Below the pieces are notes generated by a model that searched no databases, was not told where the DNA came from, and worked only from the letters and a program-made list of their open reading frames with translations. From Gemmataceae bacterium (GTDB lineage: Bacteria > Planctomycetota > Planctomycetia > Gemmatales > Gemmataceae), in the NCBI GenBank assembly GCA_019694755.1, contig JAIBBI010000034.1, forward strand, positions 1 through 39,669: a DNA stretch of 39,669 bases, read 5' to 3'. Every line of letters starts with the position of its first letter. The first letter of the stretch is position 1. Shown here piece by piece: positions 6,922 through 15,597 of this stretch. The position numbers and the translations under genes were made by a program.

Positions 6922-9198
6922 ATGAGTCGTCGTAGCAGCAATTTCCGTACGCTCGGACTGATGCGGCTGGAAGAGCGGGCTGTCCCATCGACCAGCGTGA
7001 TCCGCTGGAACACGATCGCGCTCGACGCGGCCCGTGACGACCACGCGATCGGCGGTCCGGCCGCGCAGGCGGGGCCGACCAAGACATCGCGTGCCCTCGC
7101 CATCGTGCAGACGGCCGTGTACGACGCGGTCAACTCCATCGACGGGCATTTTCAGCCGTACAAATTCAGCGTGGCAGCCCCGGCCGGCGCGTCGATTCCC
7201 GCGGCCGTTGCTGCCGCTGCTCACGACACGCTGGTCGCGCTGTACCCGGCTTTCCAGTCGCGGTTCGACGCGGCTCTGGCTGCGGATCTGGCCGCGTTGC
7301 CGGCCGCCGCGGCCAATGCAGGCGCGACTGTCGGGCACACCGTTGCCGCACAGGTGCTGGCGAGCCGGGCCAGCGACGGCTCCACGAATAACACGCCCTA
7401 CACGTTCATCAATCAGCCCGGCTTCTGGTCGGTGGATCCGCTGCACCCGACGCAACAACCGCTCACGCCCAACTGGGGCGGCGTGACGCCGTTCACGATG
7501 ACCAGTGGAACCCAATTCCGATCCCCCGCGCCGCCCGCACTGAATAGCCCGGAGTACACGGCCGCCTACAACGAAGTGCTGGCCTACGGTGGCGACGGCA
7601 TCGGCACGCCGACGATTCGCAATGCCGAACAGACCGAGATCGGCATCTACTGGGGTTACGACGGACAGCCGGGCTTGTGCAGCCCGCCGCGGCTCTACAA
7701 TCAGATTGCGTCACAGATCGCTCAGGAGCGGGGCCTCACGGACGTGCAAGGCGCCCGTTACTTTGCACTCATCAACATGGCGATGGCCGACGCCGGGATC
7801 GCCGGGTGGGAAACCAAGTATTTCTACAACCTATGGCGGCCGGTCACGGCCATCCGCGACGCGGCAAACGATGGAAACCCGAACACTGTCGGCAATGCAA
7901 CCTGGAGCCCACTCGGTGCGCCGGCCAACAACGGCAACGGGACCAACTTCACGCCGCCGTTCCCGGCCTACGTATCGGGCCATGCCACATTCGGTGCGGC
8001 ATTATTCCGCACGATCGCTAATTACTTTGGTACCGATCACGTTCCGTTTACCTTCATCTCCGATGAATTCAATGGCTTGACTTTCGACATGAATGGCGTC
8101 GTGCGGCCGGTCCGGGCGCGGCACTTCGAGACACTGAGCCAGGCGGCCGAGGAGAATGGCCAGAGCCGGATCTACCTTGGCATCCACTGGTCGTTCGACA
8201 AGACGGCCGGGATCACACAGGGGACCGCGATTGCCGACAACGCCTTTGCTCACTTCCTTCGAGCCAAGCCTTCGACCCAGCGGTTCGTGACCGGAGCGGA
8301 CGCCGGCGGCGGTCCCCACGTCCGCGTGTTGGACGGTGCGGGAAACGTCATTCAGAGCTTCTTCGCATACTCCACGGGCTTCACCGGCGGCGTGCGAGTC
8401 GCTCAGGGTGACATCACCGGCGACGGCATTGCCGACGTCATCACCGGGCCCGGGCCCGGCGGCGGCCCGCACATCCGCGTGTTCGACGGCGTGACCGGTA
8501 GCCTCGTCCGCGAGTTTTTCGCTTACGATTCGGCGTTCCGAAGTGGTGTCTTCGTCGCGGCCGGCGATGTTAACGGCGACGGCAAGGCCGACATCATCAC
8601 CGGTGCGGACGCTGGTGGCGGCCCCCACGTTCGCGTCTTCAGTGGCGCGGACAACAGCATCATCCGCGAGTTCTTCGCCTACAGCGCGTCATTCCTCGGC
8701 GGCGTCCGCGTCGCGGCCGGCGATCTCGATGGCGACGGCAAAGAGGAAGTAATCACCGGGGCCGGGCCCGGCGGCGGACCGCATGTCCAGGCGTTCAATT
8801 CGCAGGGCTCCCCGGTTGTCAGCTTCTTCGCATACGACCCGTCGTTCCGCGGCGGCGTCAACGTCGCCTCGGGAGATTGCGACGGCGACGGCCGGGCCGA
8901 CATCGTGACCGGCGCGGGCGCGGGCGGCGGCCCTCACGTCCAGGTCTACAGCGGCAAAGGCGCATTGCTGCAAAGCTTCTTCGCCTTCGGACCGGTGGGC
9001 AACCCGACGACCAACGGCGTTCGCGTCGGCTGTGCGGATCTCGACGGCGACGGCCGGGCCGACCTCATCACCGCGGCCGGCAAGGGCGACGCCCCACTCG
9101 TCGAGTGCCGCGATGCCGCCGACCTGCACCAGATCGAGCGGTCGCTGGCCTACGATCCAACGTTCCTTGGCGGTGTGTTTGTCGGCGGGCCGGCTTAA
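6922..9198 (+). CDS. Exported vanadium-dependent haloperoxidase / PAP2-fold protein with FG-GAP repeats
   Basis: The 758-residue product starts at ATG 6922 with MSRRSSNFRTLGLMRLEERAVPS, resembling the short RLExRxVPS leader of planctomycete exported proteins; an in-frame start at 6775 would add an unrelated stretch. Residues about 25-445 form the vanadium chloroperoxidase/PAP2 helical domain with all three anion-binding motifs: KYFYNLWRP (Lys299, Arg306-Pro307), YVSGHATF (Ser352-Gly-His354) and SRIYLGIHWSFD (Arg416, His422, Asp426). From residue 454, six FG-GAP/VCBS units of about 52 residues carry DxDGDG-type calcium loops and form a beta-propeller. The enzyme would either oxidise halides with peroxide or hydrolyse phosphate esters; sequence alone does not decide. 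The stop overlaps that of the convergent oxidase by three bases. Confidence 0.85.
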   Translation: MSRRSSNFRTLGLMRLEERAVPSTSVIRWNTIALDAARDDHAIGGPAAQAGPTKTSRALAIVQTAVYDAVNSIDGHFQPYKFSVAAPAGASIPAAVAAAAHDTLVALYPAFQSRFDAALAADLAALPAAAANAGATVGHTVAAQVLASRASDGSTNNTPYTFINQPGFWSVDPLHPTQQPLTPNWGGVTPFTMTSGTQFRSPAPPALNSPEYTAAYNEVLAYGGDGIGTPTIRNAEQTEIGIYWGYDGQPGLCSPPRLYNQIASQIAQERGLTDVQGARYFALINMAMADAGIAGWETKYFYNLWRPVTAIRDAANDGNPNTVGNATWSPLGAPANNGNGTNFTPPFPAYVSGHATFGAALFRTIANYFGTDHVPFTFISDEFNGLTFDMNGVVRPVRARHFETLSQAAEENGQSRIYLGIHWSFDKTAGITQGTAIADNAFAHFLRAKPSTQRFVTGADAGGGPHVRVLDGAGNVIQSFFAYSTGFTGGVRVAQGDITGDGIADVITGPGPGGGPHIRVFDGVTGSLVREFFAYDSAFRSGVFVAAGDVNGDGKADIITGADAGGGPHVRVFSGADNSIIREFFAYSASFLGGVRVAAGDLDGDGKEEVITGAGPGGGPHVQAFNSQGSPVVSFFAYDPSFRGGVNVASGDCDGDGRADIVTGAGAGGGPHVQVYSGKGALLQSFFAFGPVGNPTTNGVRVGCADLDGDGRADLITAAGKGDAPLVECRDAADLHQIERSLAYDPTFLGGVFVGGPA
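8281..9195 (+). repeat. FG-GAP/VCBS repeat-coding block (six units)
   Basis: Six tandem units of about 156 bp encode the recurring pattern TGADAGGGPHVRVF, then FFAYDSAF, then GGV-VA-GD-DGDG-AD. Units 1-4 are very alike, unit 5 carries a small insertion (GPVGNPTTNG), and unit 6 is degenerate (GKGDAPLVE), as expected for the closing blade. The repeats form the calcium-binding propeller of the haloperoxidase. Confidence 0.85.
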
Positions 9199-10325
9199 AT
9201 CGTTTGGAATCGGCGGGCGGAGAACAGGCCGATCGGCCACTCCGTCCGCCCAGTCGTCACCAGGTCGGCCAGGGCCTCCCCGATCACCGGCGCGAACTTG
9301 AATCCGTGGCCCGAGAACCCGGCCGCGATCGCGACGCGCTCGTGGCCCGGGTGCCGATCGACCACGAAGTGCCGGTCGGGTGTCAACGTATACAGACACG
9401 TCGATCCATCAGTGCAGGGGCCTGCCGCATTGGGCAGATACTCGCGCAGAAACGCGCGGACGGGTTGCTCGTCTTCCAATGTCACTTCCCGGGAAACCTC
9501 GTCGGCATTCTCCAATTCCGGTGCAGCATAGTGCAGCGCTGCCTTGATGCCGCGGCTGTCGAGCATCGGTATCCCGTAGAAAGCCCCGCCCGGGAGATCG
9601 ACGAGAAAGATCGGGAACCTGTCCCGGCGGAAGTCGGCGGCCCGGTGCGGTCGGAACCAGAGCGGCGTCTGCCGCATCACTGTCAGCGGCAGATTCATAT
9701 CTGCCAGGATGGGCCGGGCCCACGGTCCCGCAGTGACGACCAGTGCGCCCGCCGAAAGGTTTTCCCACGCCGTCTTTACCGCGATGCCGCCCGGCTGCGA
9801 CTTCCACTCCAGCGCGGGTTCATGAAACCGGAGTTCCGCGCCGTGTCGGGCCGCATCATCCTGGAGCGCCCGGACGCAATCGTCGACGTACAGGAAGCCG
9901 GACGCCTGCTCGACAGCTCCCGTCATGTCGTCACCGAGTCGGAATTGCGGATACCGATTGCGCAGCTGACCCGGGTCGAGCAGTTCCAGCGACAGGCCAT
10001 GAGTTTCGGCGGCCGAGCGGACTCCCCGGATCAGTTCCGAGTCGGGTGTGCCGACGCTGAGGCAGGGGCAAGCGGTGAGCAGGTGTTGGCCGCGCCGTTG
10101 TTCGAGATCGTGCCATAGTCCGAACGCGGCCCGGCACAGCGGGACGTAATCCGGGTGCTCGTAGTACGCCGTCCGGATGATGCGGGTGTGGCCGTGGGAG
10201 CTACCAAGCGTGTGGCCGCGGTCGTGCCGGTCGAGGCCCAGCACCCGCAAGCCGCGGCGTGCCAGTACGGAAGCAGTCGCGGACCCCATTGCACCGAGGC
10301 CGAGCACGATCACGTCGAAGGTCAT
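9195..10325 (-). CDS. solA: FAD-dependent oxidase, N-methyl-L-tryptophan/sarcosine oxidase type
   Basis: This 376-residue flavoprotein belongs to the monomeric sarcosine oxidase family, which oxidatively demethylates N-methyl amino acids and releases formaldehyde and hydrogen peroxide. The Rossmann motif GLGAMG is at 9-14 and the second FAD segment follows at GLDRHD. Cys310 in CLYTLTPDRHF sits where family members attach FAD covalently (Cys308 in E. coli MTOX). The start is ATG 10325; the frame continues upstream without a stop, but that stretch shadows the next gene. The ATG overlaps the TGA of the upstream 1012-residue gene (ATGA), so translation is probably coupled. The exact substrate cannot be read from sequence. 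Confidence 0.82.
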   Translation of the reverse strand: MTFDVIVLGLGAMGSATASVLARRGLRVLGLDRHDRGHTLGSSHGHTRIIRTAYYEHPDYVPLCRAAFGLWHDLEQRRGQHLLTACPCLSVGTPDSELIRGVRSAAETHGLSLELLDPGQLRNRYPQFRLGDDMTGAVEQASGFLYVDDCVRALQDDAARHGAELRFHEPALEWKSQPGGIAVKTAWENLSAGALVVTAGPWARPILADMNLPLTVMRQTPLWFRPHRAADFRRDRFPIFLVDLPGGAFYGIPMLDSRGIKAALHYAAPELENADEVSREVTLEDEQPVRAFLREYLPNAAGPCTDGSTCLYTLTPDRHFVVDRHPGHERVAIAAGFSGHGFKFAPVIGEALADLVTTGRTEWPIGLFSARRFQTI

Positions 10326-13300
10326 ACGGACACCCGGGGAGTAGCGACGGCCGTCGAATTTCGGCGGTTGCGTGACGCGGTCGGCGGGGCGAACACGCGT
10401 GCCGGCGACACCCGCCTTCGTGACCGCTGCGTCAACCAGACGATCACCGGGAGTACAACGAGCCCCGGCGAGGCCGCCGCGAACACCTGGCCGGCCGGCC
10501 AGGGCCGAACCGCCGCCAGAATCGCCAGCCCAGCCGCCGCGAGGAGAAGTAACCCGGCCCGCCGCGCGGTCCACGGCATGCCGACCAGCAGCAGGCCCGT
10601 ACCCAGCGCGGCCAGCGACGCGATGACGCTGATGACGAACCGCGGCACGGTCACCCAGCCGACACTCGCCGACAGTTCCGAAAGCCCGGTCAGGCTGTCG
10701 GAACTGCCGCCGTCCGTCATGCGGTCCGCTCCCACCCACCGGTCGAGATCCCGAGTCGTCCATTCCGGTGACGGGCCGAGCAACGGACTGGCCCACCCCC
10801 ATCGCGAAGCAGGCGCAAGTCCGCCGGTGCAATCGAGGACGATCTTTCCAGCCGCCGGGGTGATCGACCAACGGATACGGTTGCCGACGATGTTCAGTAA
10901 CTCCGGGGCGGTGATCCCGGCGTACACGCTCGGCGGGAGTCGGCCCGCAATGGTAATCACGTGGCCTGCCGAATCGACCGGCACCGGGGCGGCGAACATG
11001 CCGGACGACTGAGAGTTGACGAGCCGATCATCCAGTCGCACGTCCACCTCACGCCAGTTGGCGGGCACGCGGACATTGACCGGTCGGGTCTGCCAGTTGC
11101 GGACACGATACTGCGCCCGCACCTGCCAGCCGTCGTTGTCTTCCCATGCCTCGACCCAGCCGCGGTCGAGAATACCGGCCGGCTCTTGTTCGTGGCGGGG
11201 GAATTCGAGCCGAAGAGGAACTCCGTTGCCCAATGTTCTGGCGGCCAGTGCCGGCCAGATCGGGAAATCAGGAATCGCACCGGGCACGATTTCGCTCCAG
11301 GCGCCTTCGGCGAGGACCGGTCGTCGGCCGGCCGTACTCCAGATACGCACGGTCGAATCGCACTGCACTGTCGCGTCCGGCCACAGTAGCGGTACCGTCA
11401 GCGACCCTGTCTCGGGGAACGCGGCGGCGTACTCGATGACGCAATCCGACGATGCCGGGGCGGCTTGGCATTGCCACTCGCCCGGGCCGATCGGTGTCAG
11501 CGTGCCACCATCGACGAGGCGGACCCGGCCAGTCAACTCGGCCGGGCCTCGGAGTACCATCGACTGATCGCCCGTGGGCATTCGTAAGGTGAGTCGCGCG
11601 CGGAGTTGCCGATCGCCGAGCGTGATGTCGAAATTCAGTTGGGCCGTGGACACCGCCTGATTCGAGTTCCGCGAATACTCGAGCCGAAGCGGCGCGCGCT
11701 CCGTACTGGCGACCCACTGACTCCCTCGAACATCCAGTGGGCGGTCTGAATCGCCGTCGTTGACAGTGCCGCGAAACGCGCCAAGCGGGCCGGCGACCGC
11801 AATCGATCCACCCCGGTCGTTGACCCCGACGGCGCAGGGGAGAGGCAGTGTGGACGGATGGCCACACCGGGCGGACAGTTCGAGAAAGAACGGCTTGCGC
11901 GACGATTCGTGAAGTCGCACGCCCAACACCCTGCCGGCGGGAGTTTCGCGAACCGCGGCCACGGATTCGATCACCTCTATCGGGCTGAACTGGACATCGT
12001 GCCACACGCCGGGGACTTCGAATTCAACACGATCGGTCCCGCGCTGATTCGGCTTGAGGTCCCATCGGCTCGTGAGCTTGACCTCCGACTCCGTGAAGTT
12101 CAATTGATGGGCGACGGTGGCGTCGAGTTCGGTCCGCGTGAGTTGCGGATCGAATTCGATTACGGTTCCGTTGCTGGGCGTCGCGGAGTAGGCGAAAGAA
12201 TCCCGGCGCATTCCGTCGGTCGGCGCGGGGCTCTCGGTCCGCACGAGATCGGGCCGGGCGACGATGTTTGGTCGGTACTTCGTCGCGTAAGAGATTGTCA
12301 CAGTCCCTCGCTGACCGAGCGACCCGACAACAGGGAACCCCGGCACCGCGATTGGCCGCCGGGCGACTGCCTGCTGCAACGTCAGGTTGAGGATTAGATC
12401 ATGTGCCGACGGCGTTCGCCGAATCGTCCAGATCGACTTCCGCGGATCACCGGGCGGCAAAATTTGGATTTGTGCGTCGGCCGGCTCGACGGCGATGCGT
12501 GTCGTCGCCGGCGCGGACACCTGGAATTCCCCTACGCTGCCTCGCAGTATCCGAACATGCAATCGAGCCGTCGTCTTCAGGCTCACATCATCAAACAGGG
12601 TCTCGACGGCCGACTCGACCGTCCACTGTGGGTCACCCGCGACGACGACCGGGGCCGTGTCCCACGTCACATCGAGCATGCGTGCTGGCCCGAGCGCCAT
12701 TGCGCTCTTTTCTCCGAGCCCGACGGGGATCAGCTGACCATTGGCGGAAGCGTGAAGTGAGCCGGCGGGCAATCGGGCTGATTCGAGGAGCGACACGGCT
12801 GAGCCCGGAAGGCCGAACTCGATCGACTGCCGACCGCGACCAGCTGCAGGCCGTACCGGGACATCGACTTCGACGGTCAACTCGTGTTCGCCGGGTTTGT
12901 CGACCACCAGTTGCAACCCGTCGTCGCGGGTTGACGGCAGCAGTGCGGGCGTACCGGCCCCGGCCAGCGTTGCGCTGATAGGGCGGGCCCTCTGCAAGCC
13001 GAGAAGGACGACTGCCCGCGGCTGATCCGTGCGGAACCGATATTGCACCGTCGCCCGAGCCGAGCCGGTGTCGACTCGCGAAATCTTCACCTGGCAGACG
13101 CTGGGCGGCTGCGGGCCGACCTGGCTACCACTCCTGGCTTTCTCTGTAGCTTCCAGTAACTTGCGGTACTCTTCAGGCGTCAGGAAGACACCTTCGATGT
13201 TCGCCGGCAGGTCTTTGGGATTGGGGACGACGAGTATCACCGTGCCGGGAGGCAGCCGGATCGGGTCGGTCGGCCTCGGCCTCGGCTCCTGGGCAGGCGA

Positions 13301-13360
13301 TGACGCCACGGCCAGCAAGGCCGCGACGATCATCCAGGAGAAGAAGGACCAAAAATGCAT
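10322..13360 (-). CDS. Large exported/membrane protein of unknown function (1012 aa)
   Basis: I do not recognise a named family. The product has an N-terminal hydrophobic signal segment (about residues 4-24, ending near SSPAQEP) and then a Pro-rich linker. A segment at about 50-75 (VFLTPEEYRKLLEATEKA) is followed by about 800 residues of beta-rich sequence without obvious repeats. Three hydrophobic segments lie near the C-terminus (about 908-928, 935-951 and 957-977), followed by a basic cytoplasmic tail. It is thus probably anchored in the inner membrane with a large periplasmic part. It overlaps the oxidase gene by four bases and lies 91 bp downstream of the small Tyr-rich exported protein on the same strand. 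A cell-envelope role is inference. Confidence 0.75.
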   Translation of the reverse strand: MHFWSFFSWMIVAALLAVASSPAQEPRPRPTDPIRLPPGTVILVVPNPKDLPANIEGVFLTPEEYRKLLEATEKARSGSQVGPQPPSVCQVKISRVDTGSARATVQYRFRTDQPRAVVLLGLQRARPISATLAGAGTPALLPSTRDDGLQLVVDKPGEHELTVEVDVPVRPAAGRGRQSIEFGLPGSAVSLLESARLPAGSLHASANGQLIPVGLGEKSAMALGPARMLDVTWDTAPVVVAGDPQWTVESAVETLFDDVSLKTTARLHVRILRGSVGEFQVSAPATTRIAVEPADAQIQILPPGDPRKSIWTIRRTPSAHDLILNLTLQQAVARRPIAVPGFPVVGSLGQRGTVTISYATKYRPNIVARPDLVRTESPAPTDGMRRDSFAYSATPSNGTVIEFDPQLTRTELDATVAHQLNFTESEVKLTSRWDLKPNQRGTDRVEFEVPGVWHDVQFSPIEVIESVAAVRETPAGRVLGVRLHESSRKPFFLELSARCGHPSTLPLPCAVGVNDRGGSIAVAGPLGAFRGTVNDGDSDRPLDVRGSQWVASTERAPLRLEYSRNSNQAVSTAQLNFDITLGDRQLRARLTLRMPTGDQSMVLRGPAELTGRVRLVDGGTLTPIGPGEWQCQAAPASSDCVIEYAAAFPETGSLTVPLLWPDATVQCDSTVRIWSTAGRRPVLAEGAWSEIVPGAIPDFPIWPALAARTLGNGVPLRLEFPRHEQEPAGILDRGWVEAWEDNDGWQVRAQYRVRNWQTRPVNVRVPANWREVDVRLDDRLVNSQSSGMFAAPVPVDSAGHVITIAGRLPPSVYAGITAPELLNIVGNRIRWSITPAAGKIVLDCTGGLAPASRWGWASPLLGPSPEWTTRDLDRWVGADRMTDGGSSDSLTGLSELSASVGWVTVPRFVISVIASLAALGTGLLLVGMPWTARRAGLLLLAAAGLAILAAVRPWPAGQVFAAASPGLVVLPVIVWLTQRSRRRVSPARVFAPPTASRNRRNSTAVATPRVSV

Positions 13361-13451
13361 CGACCGGGGCCCATCACGGCGGTCCCGTGATTGTACCCGG
13401 TCGATGGGTGCGGAAAAAAGTCATCTCGGTCGGTGGGCCCGACCCGGAAGA

Positions 13452-13754
13452 CTAGAACTGGTCCAGCCAGAAGTGGCTGCCGCGGTAATACTTGTGCGAC
13501 TCGAAAAGGTCGTAGCGCCATTTCTTCTCAAGGAATGGCGGGTAGGCCATGTAGGCCGGCGGACGCTGGTACGGCGATCCGCTCGCTTCCGGCCACTGCG
13601 GACTGTTCGTCGGCCAGTAGCTGTGCGGGTAGTAGTAGTACGGGTAGTAGTAAAACCGCGGGAGCTGCGGCTGGGGTTGCTGGGCCGCGGCCGGGCCACT
13701 GAATATCGTGACGCCCAGCATGGCGGCGGCCAGCGCGAGCAGACTGCGACGCAT
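13452..13754 (-). CDS. Small Tyr/Pro-rich exported protein
   Basis: The 100-residue product begins at ATG 13754 after a strong AGGAGGA Shine-Dalgarno; the frame is open further upstream, but that extension lies before the ribosome site. It has a clear signal peptide (MRRSLLALAAAMLGVTIFSGPAAA). The mature part starts with a Gln/Pro stretch and a tyrosine cluster (FYYYPYYYYPHSYW) and ends YRGSHFWLDQF. No family or catalytic motif is visible. Tyr-rich short secreted proteins are often structural or surface-associated, but that is inference only. No function is assigned. Confidence 0.75.
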   Translation of the reverse strand: MRRSLLALAAAMLGVTIFSGPAAAQQPQPQLPRFYYYPYYYYPHSYWPTNSPQWPEASGSPYQRPPAYMAYPPFLEKKWRYDLFESHKYYRGSHFWLDQF

Positions 13755-13884
13755 GTCATCCTCCTGCGACGGTGCGGTCGCCTCCGACCGCCGGCTTCCG
13801 ATCTCTCCGGACTTATCGGTCCCGCGTCGAGGCCCGGTTCCGCCGGATTGGGGCTCCCATCGGCATTCCCCGTCACCCCGCACC

Positions 13885-13924
13885 GGTCGTAACGGGTACA
13901 CGGGTCGTAATCGCCGTGTAAAGT
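13885..13924 (+). promoter_or_regulatory. purB upstream region: direct repeats and close -10 box
   Basis: GGTCGTAA occurs twice (13885-13892 and 13903-13910), offset by 18 bp. A -10-like TAAAGT lies at 13919-13924, with GGTACA (13895-13900) as a poor -35 box 18 bases upstream. The ATG at 13931 begins six bases after the -10 box and no Shine-Dalgarno is visible, so the transcript may be leaderless. The repeats flank the -35 region and could bind a regulator. Confidence 0.4.
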
Positions 13925-13930
13925 GACCCC

Positions 13931-15382
13931 ATGACCGATCACACCGCCTACGACAACCCGCTGATCACCCGGTACGCCTCCCGCCGGATGGCGGAACTCT
14001 GGGGGCCACAGCGGAAGCACTCGACCTGGCGCCGGCTCTGGCTCGCCCTCGCCGAGGCCCAAATGGAGCTTGGCCTCCCGGCGGTTGACGGCTTGCCGCG
14101 CATCCGCCCGGCCCAGATCGAAGAACTTCGCCAGCATCTCGACGACATCGACTTCGCCGCCGCGGCCGGGCACGAGAATCGCCTCCGGCACGATGTGATG
14201 GCCCATATCCACGCCCTGGGCGAGGTCGCCCCGGGCGTTCGCGACATCGTCCACCTCGGGGCGACCAGTTGCTACGTCACGGACAATGCCGACCTGATCC
14301 TGATGCGCGAGGCACTCGGACTGCTGCGCGACGCCCTAGTCGGCGTGATTGCTGGGCTGGCACAGTTCGCCCGTACCCACCGCGACCTCGCGTGCCTCGG
14401 CTACACCCACTTCCAGCCGGCCCAGTTGACGACCGTCGGCAAGCGGGCCTGCCTCTGGAGCTACGACTTCGTGCTCGATCTGGAGAACGTGGAATCCCGA
14501 ATTGCCTCGATGCCATTCCGCGGCGCGAAAGGGACGACGGGTACCCAGGCCAGCTTCCTGGAGCTGTTCCGCGGGGATCACGCCAAGGTCGTCGCTCTGG
14601 ACCGGCTCGTGGCACGGAAGATGGGTTTCGACAGCGTAATTCCTGTCTGCGGGCAGACTTACACTCGAAAAATCGACAGTTTCGTGATCGATGCGGTCTC
14701 CGGGATCGCCCAATCCGCCAGTAAGACGGCCAGCGACTGGCGGCTATTGGCCCACGAGCAGGAGTGGGACGAACCGTTTGAGACGAGCCAGGTCGGCTCG
14801 TCGGCGATGGCATACAAGCGGAACCCGATGAGGTCGGAGCGGGTCTGCGGCCTCGCCCGGTACGTCATGGGGCTACCGGCAATGGCGGCCCAGACGGCCG
14901 GCACCCAGTGGCTGGAGCGGACACTCGACGACTCGGCCATCCGAAGGCTGGTAATCCCGCAGGCCTTCCTCGGCGCGGATGCCATACTCCGGCTGGTCCT
15001 CAATGTGGTGGCCGGGATGCAGGTGAACCCGGCCGTGATCACCCGGAATGTGGCGTGGTCCCTGCCGTTCATGGCGACGGAGAACATCCTGATGGCGGGC
15101 GTCGCGGCCGGGGGCGACCGGCAGGAACTCCACGAGCGCATCCGCCAGTATTCGCATGAAGTTACGGCAGAAATGAAGCAGGGGGCCGAGCGGAACAACC
15201 TGCTCGATCGCCTCGCGGCCGACCCGGCTTTTGCCATGATCGACCTGGCCACGGTCCTCGAACCGCGACGTTACGTCGGACGGGCGCCGGAGCAGGTCGA
15301 CGAGTTCCTCGCGGGGGTGGTCGAACCGATCCGCCTGCGGTATCCTACGCTCCTCAGTCAGTCGGCCGAAGTTCATGTCTGA
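13931..15382 (+). CDS. purB: Adenylosuccinate lyase
   Basis: This 483-residue enzyme of the fumarase/aspartase superfamily cleaves SAICAR and adenylosuccinate in purine synthesis, releasing fumarate. The superfamily signature SSAMAYKRNP is at 290-299 and holds the mobile catalytic serine loop. HLGATSCYVTDNAD and GYTHFQPAQLTT are the other two conserved regions with catalytic histidines. Its length and the segment RGAKGTTGTQASFLELF resemble the longer, eukaryote-like purB group rather than the short E. coli type. The start follows no Shine-Dalgarno and sits six bases from a candidate -10 box. It stands alone between divergent and downstream genes. Confidence 0.94.
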   Translation: MTDHTAYDNPLITRYASRRMAELWGPQRKHSTWRRLWLALAEAQMELGLPAVDGLPRIRPAQIEELRQHLDDIDFAAAAGHENRLRHDVMAHIHALGEVAPGVRDIVHLGATSCYVTDNADLILMREALGLLRDALVGVIAGLAQFARTHRDLACLGYTHFQPAQLTTVGKRACLWSYDFVLDLENVESRIASMPFRGAKGTTGTQASFLELFRGDHAKVVALDRLVARKMGFDSVIPVCGQTYTRKIDSFVIDAVSGIAQSASKTASDWRLLAHEQEWDEPFETSQVGSSAMAYKRNPMRSERVCGLARYVMGLPAMAAQTAGTQWLERTLDDSAIRRLVIPQAFLGADAILRLVLNVVAGMQVNPAVITRNVAWSLPFMATENILMAGVAAGGDRQELHERIRQYSHEVTAEMKQGAERNNLLDRLAADPAFAMIDLATVLEPRRYVGRAPEQVDEFLAGVVEPIRLRYPTLLSQSAEVHV

Positions 15383-15597
15383 CGGCCAAGATGTTGTGAT
15401 ATCAGGATATTTACGCTGAATTTGCCGGTCGCGCAAAGTTTCACGAGTAAGTGAAAGTTGACGATTGGGTGGTTCGTAGTGGTTGTTATCGTTAGGGCAC
15501 CACCTATCAATTCGATACAGCCCCAATGGCGACCTGATTGCCCGGCAGGTCAATGCACACCAAAGTGTGACTTCTCTGAGGATGGAGGACGGATCGA

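Noticed and set aside
9195-10871. 558-residue version of the flavin oxidase
   Set aside because: The FAD-binding N-terminus begins at ATG 10325; the preceding residues overlap the 1012-residue gene in another frame.
15383-15597. Possible small RNA or riboswitch in the gap before the thioredoxin-like gene
   Set aside because: Only a six-base inverted repeat and a lone -35 box are visible; no known riboswitch core or terminator is present.
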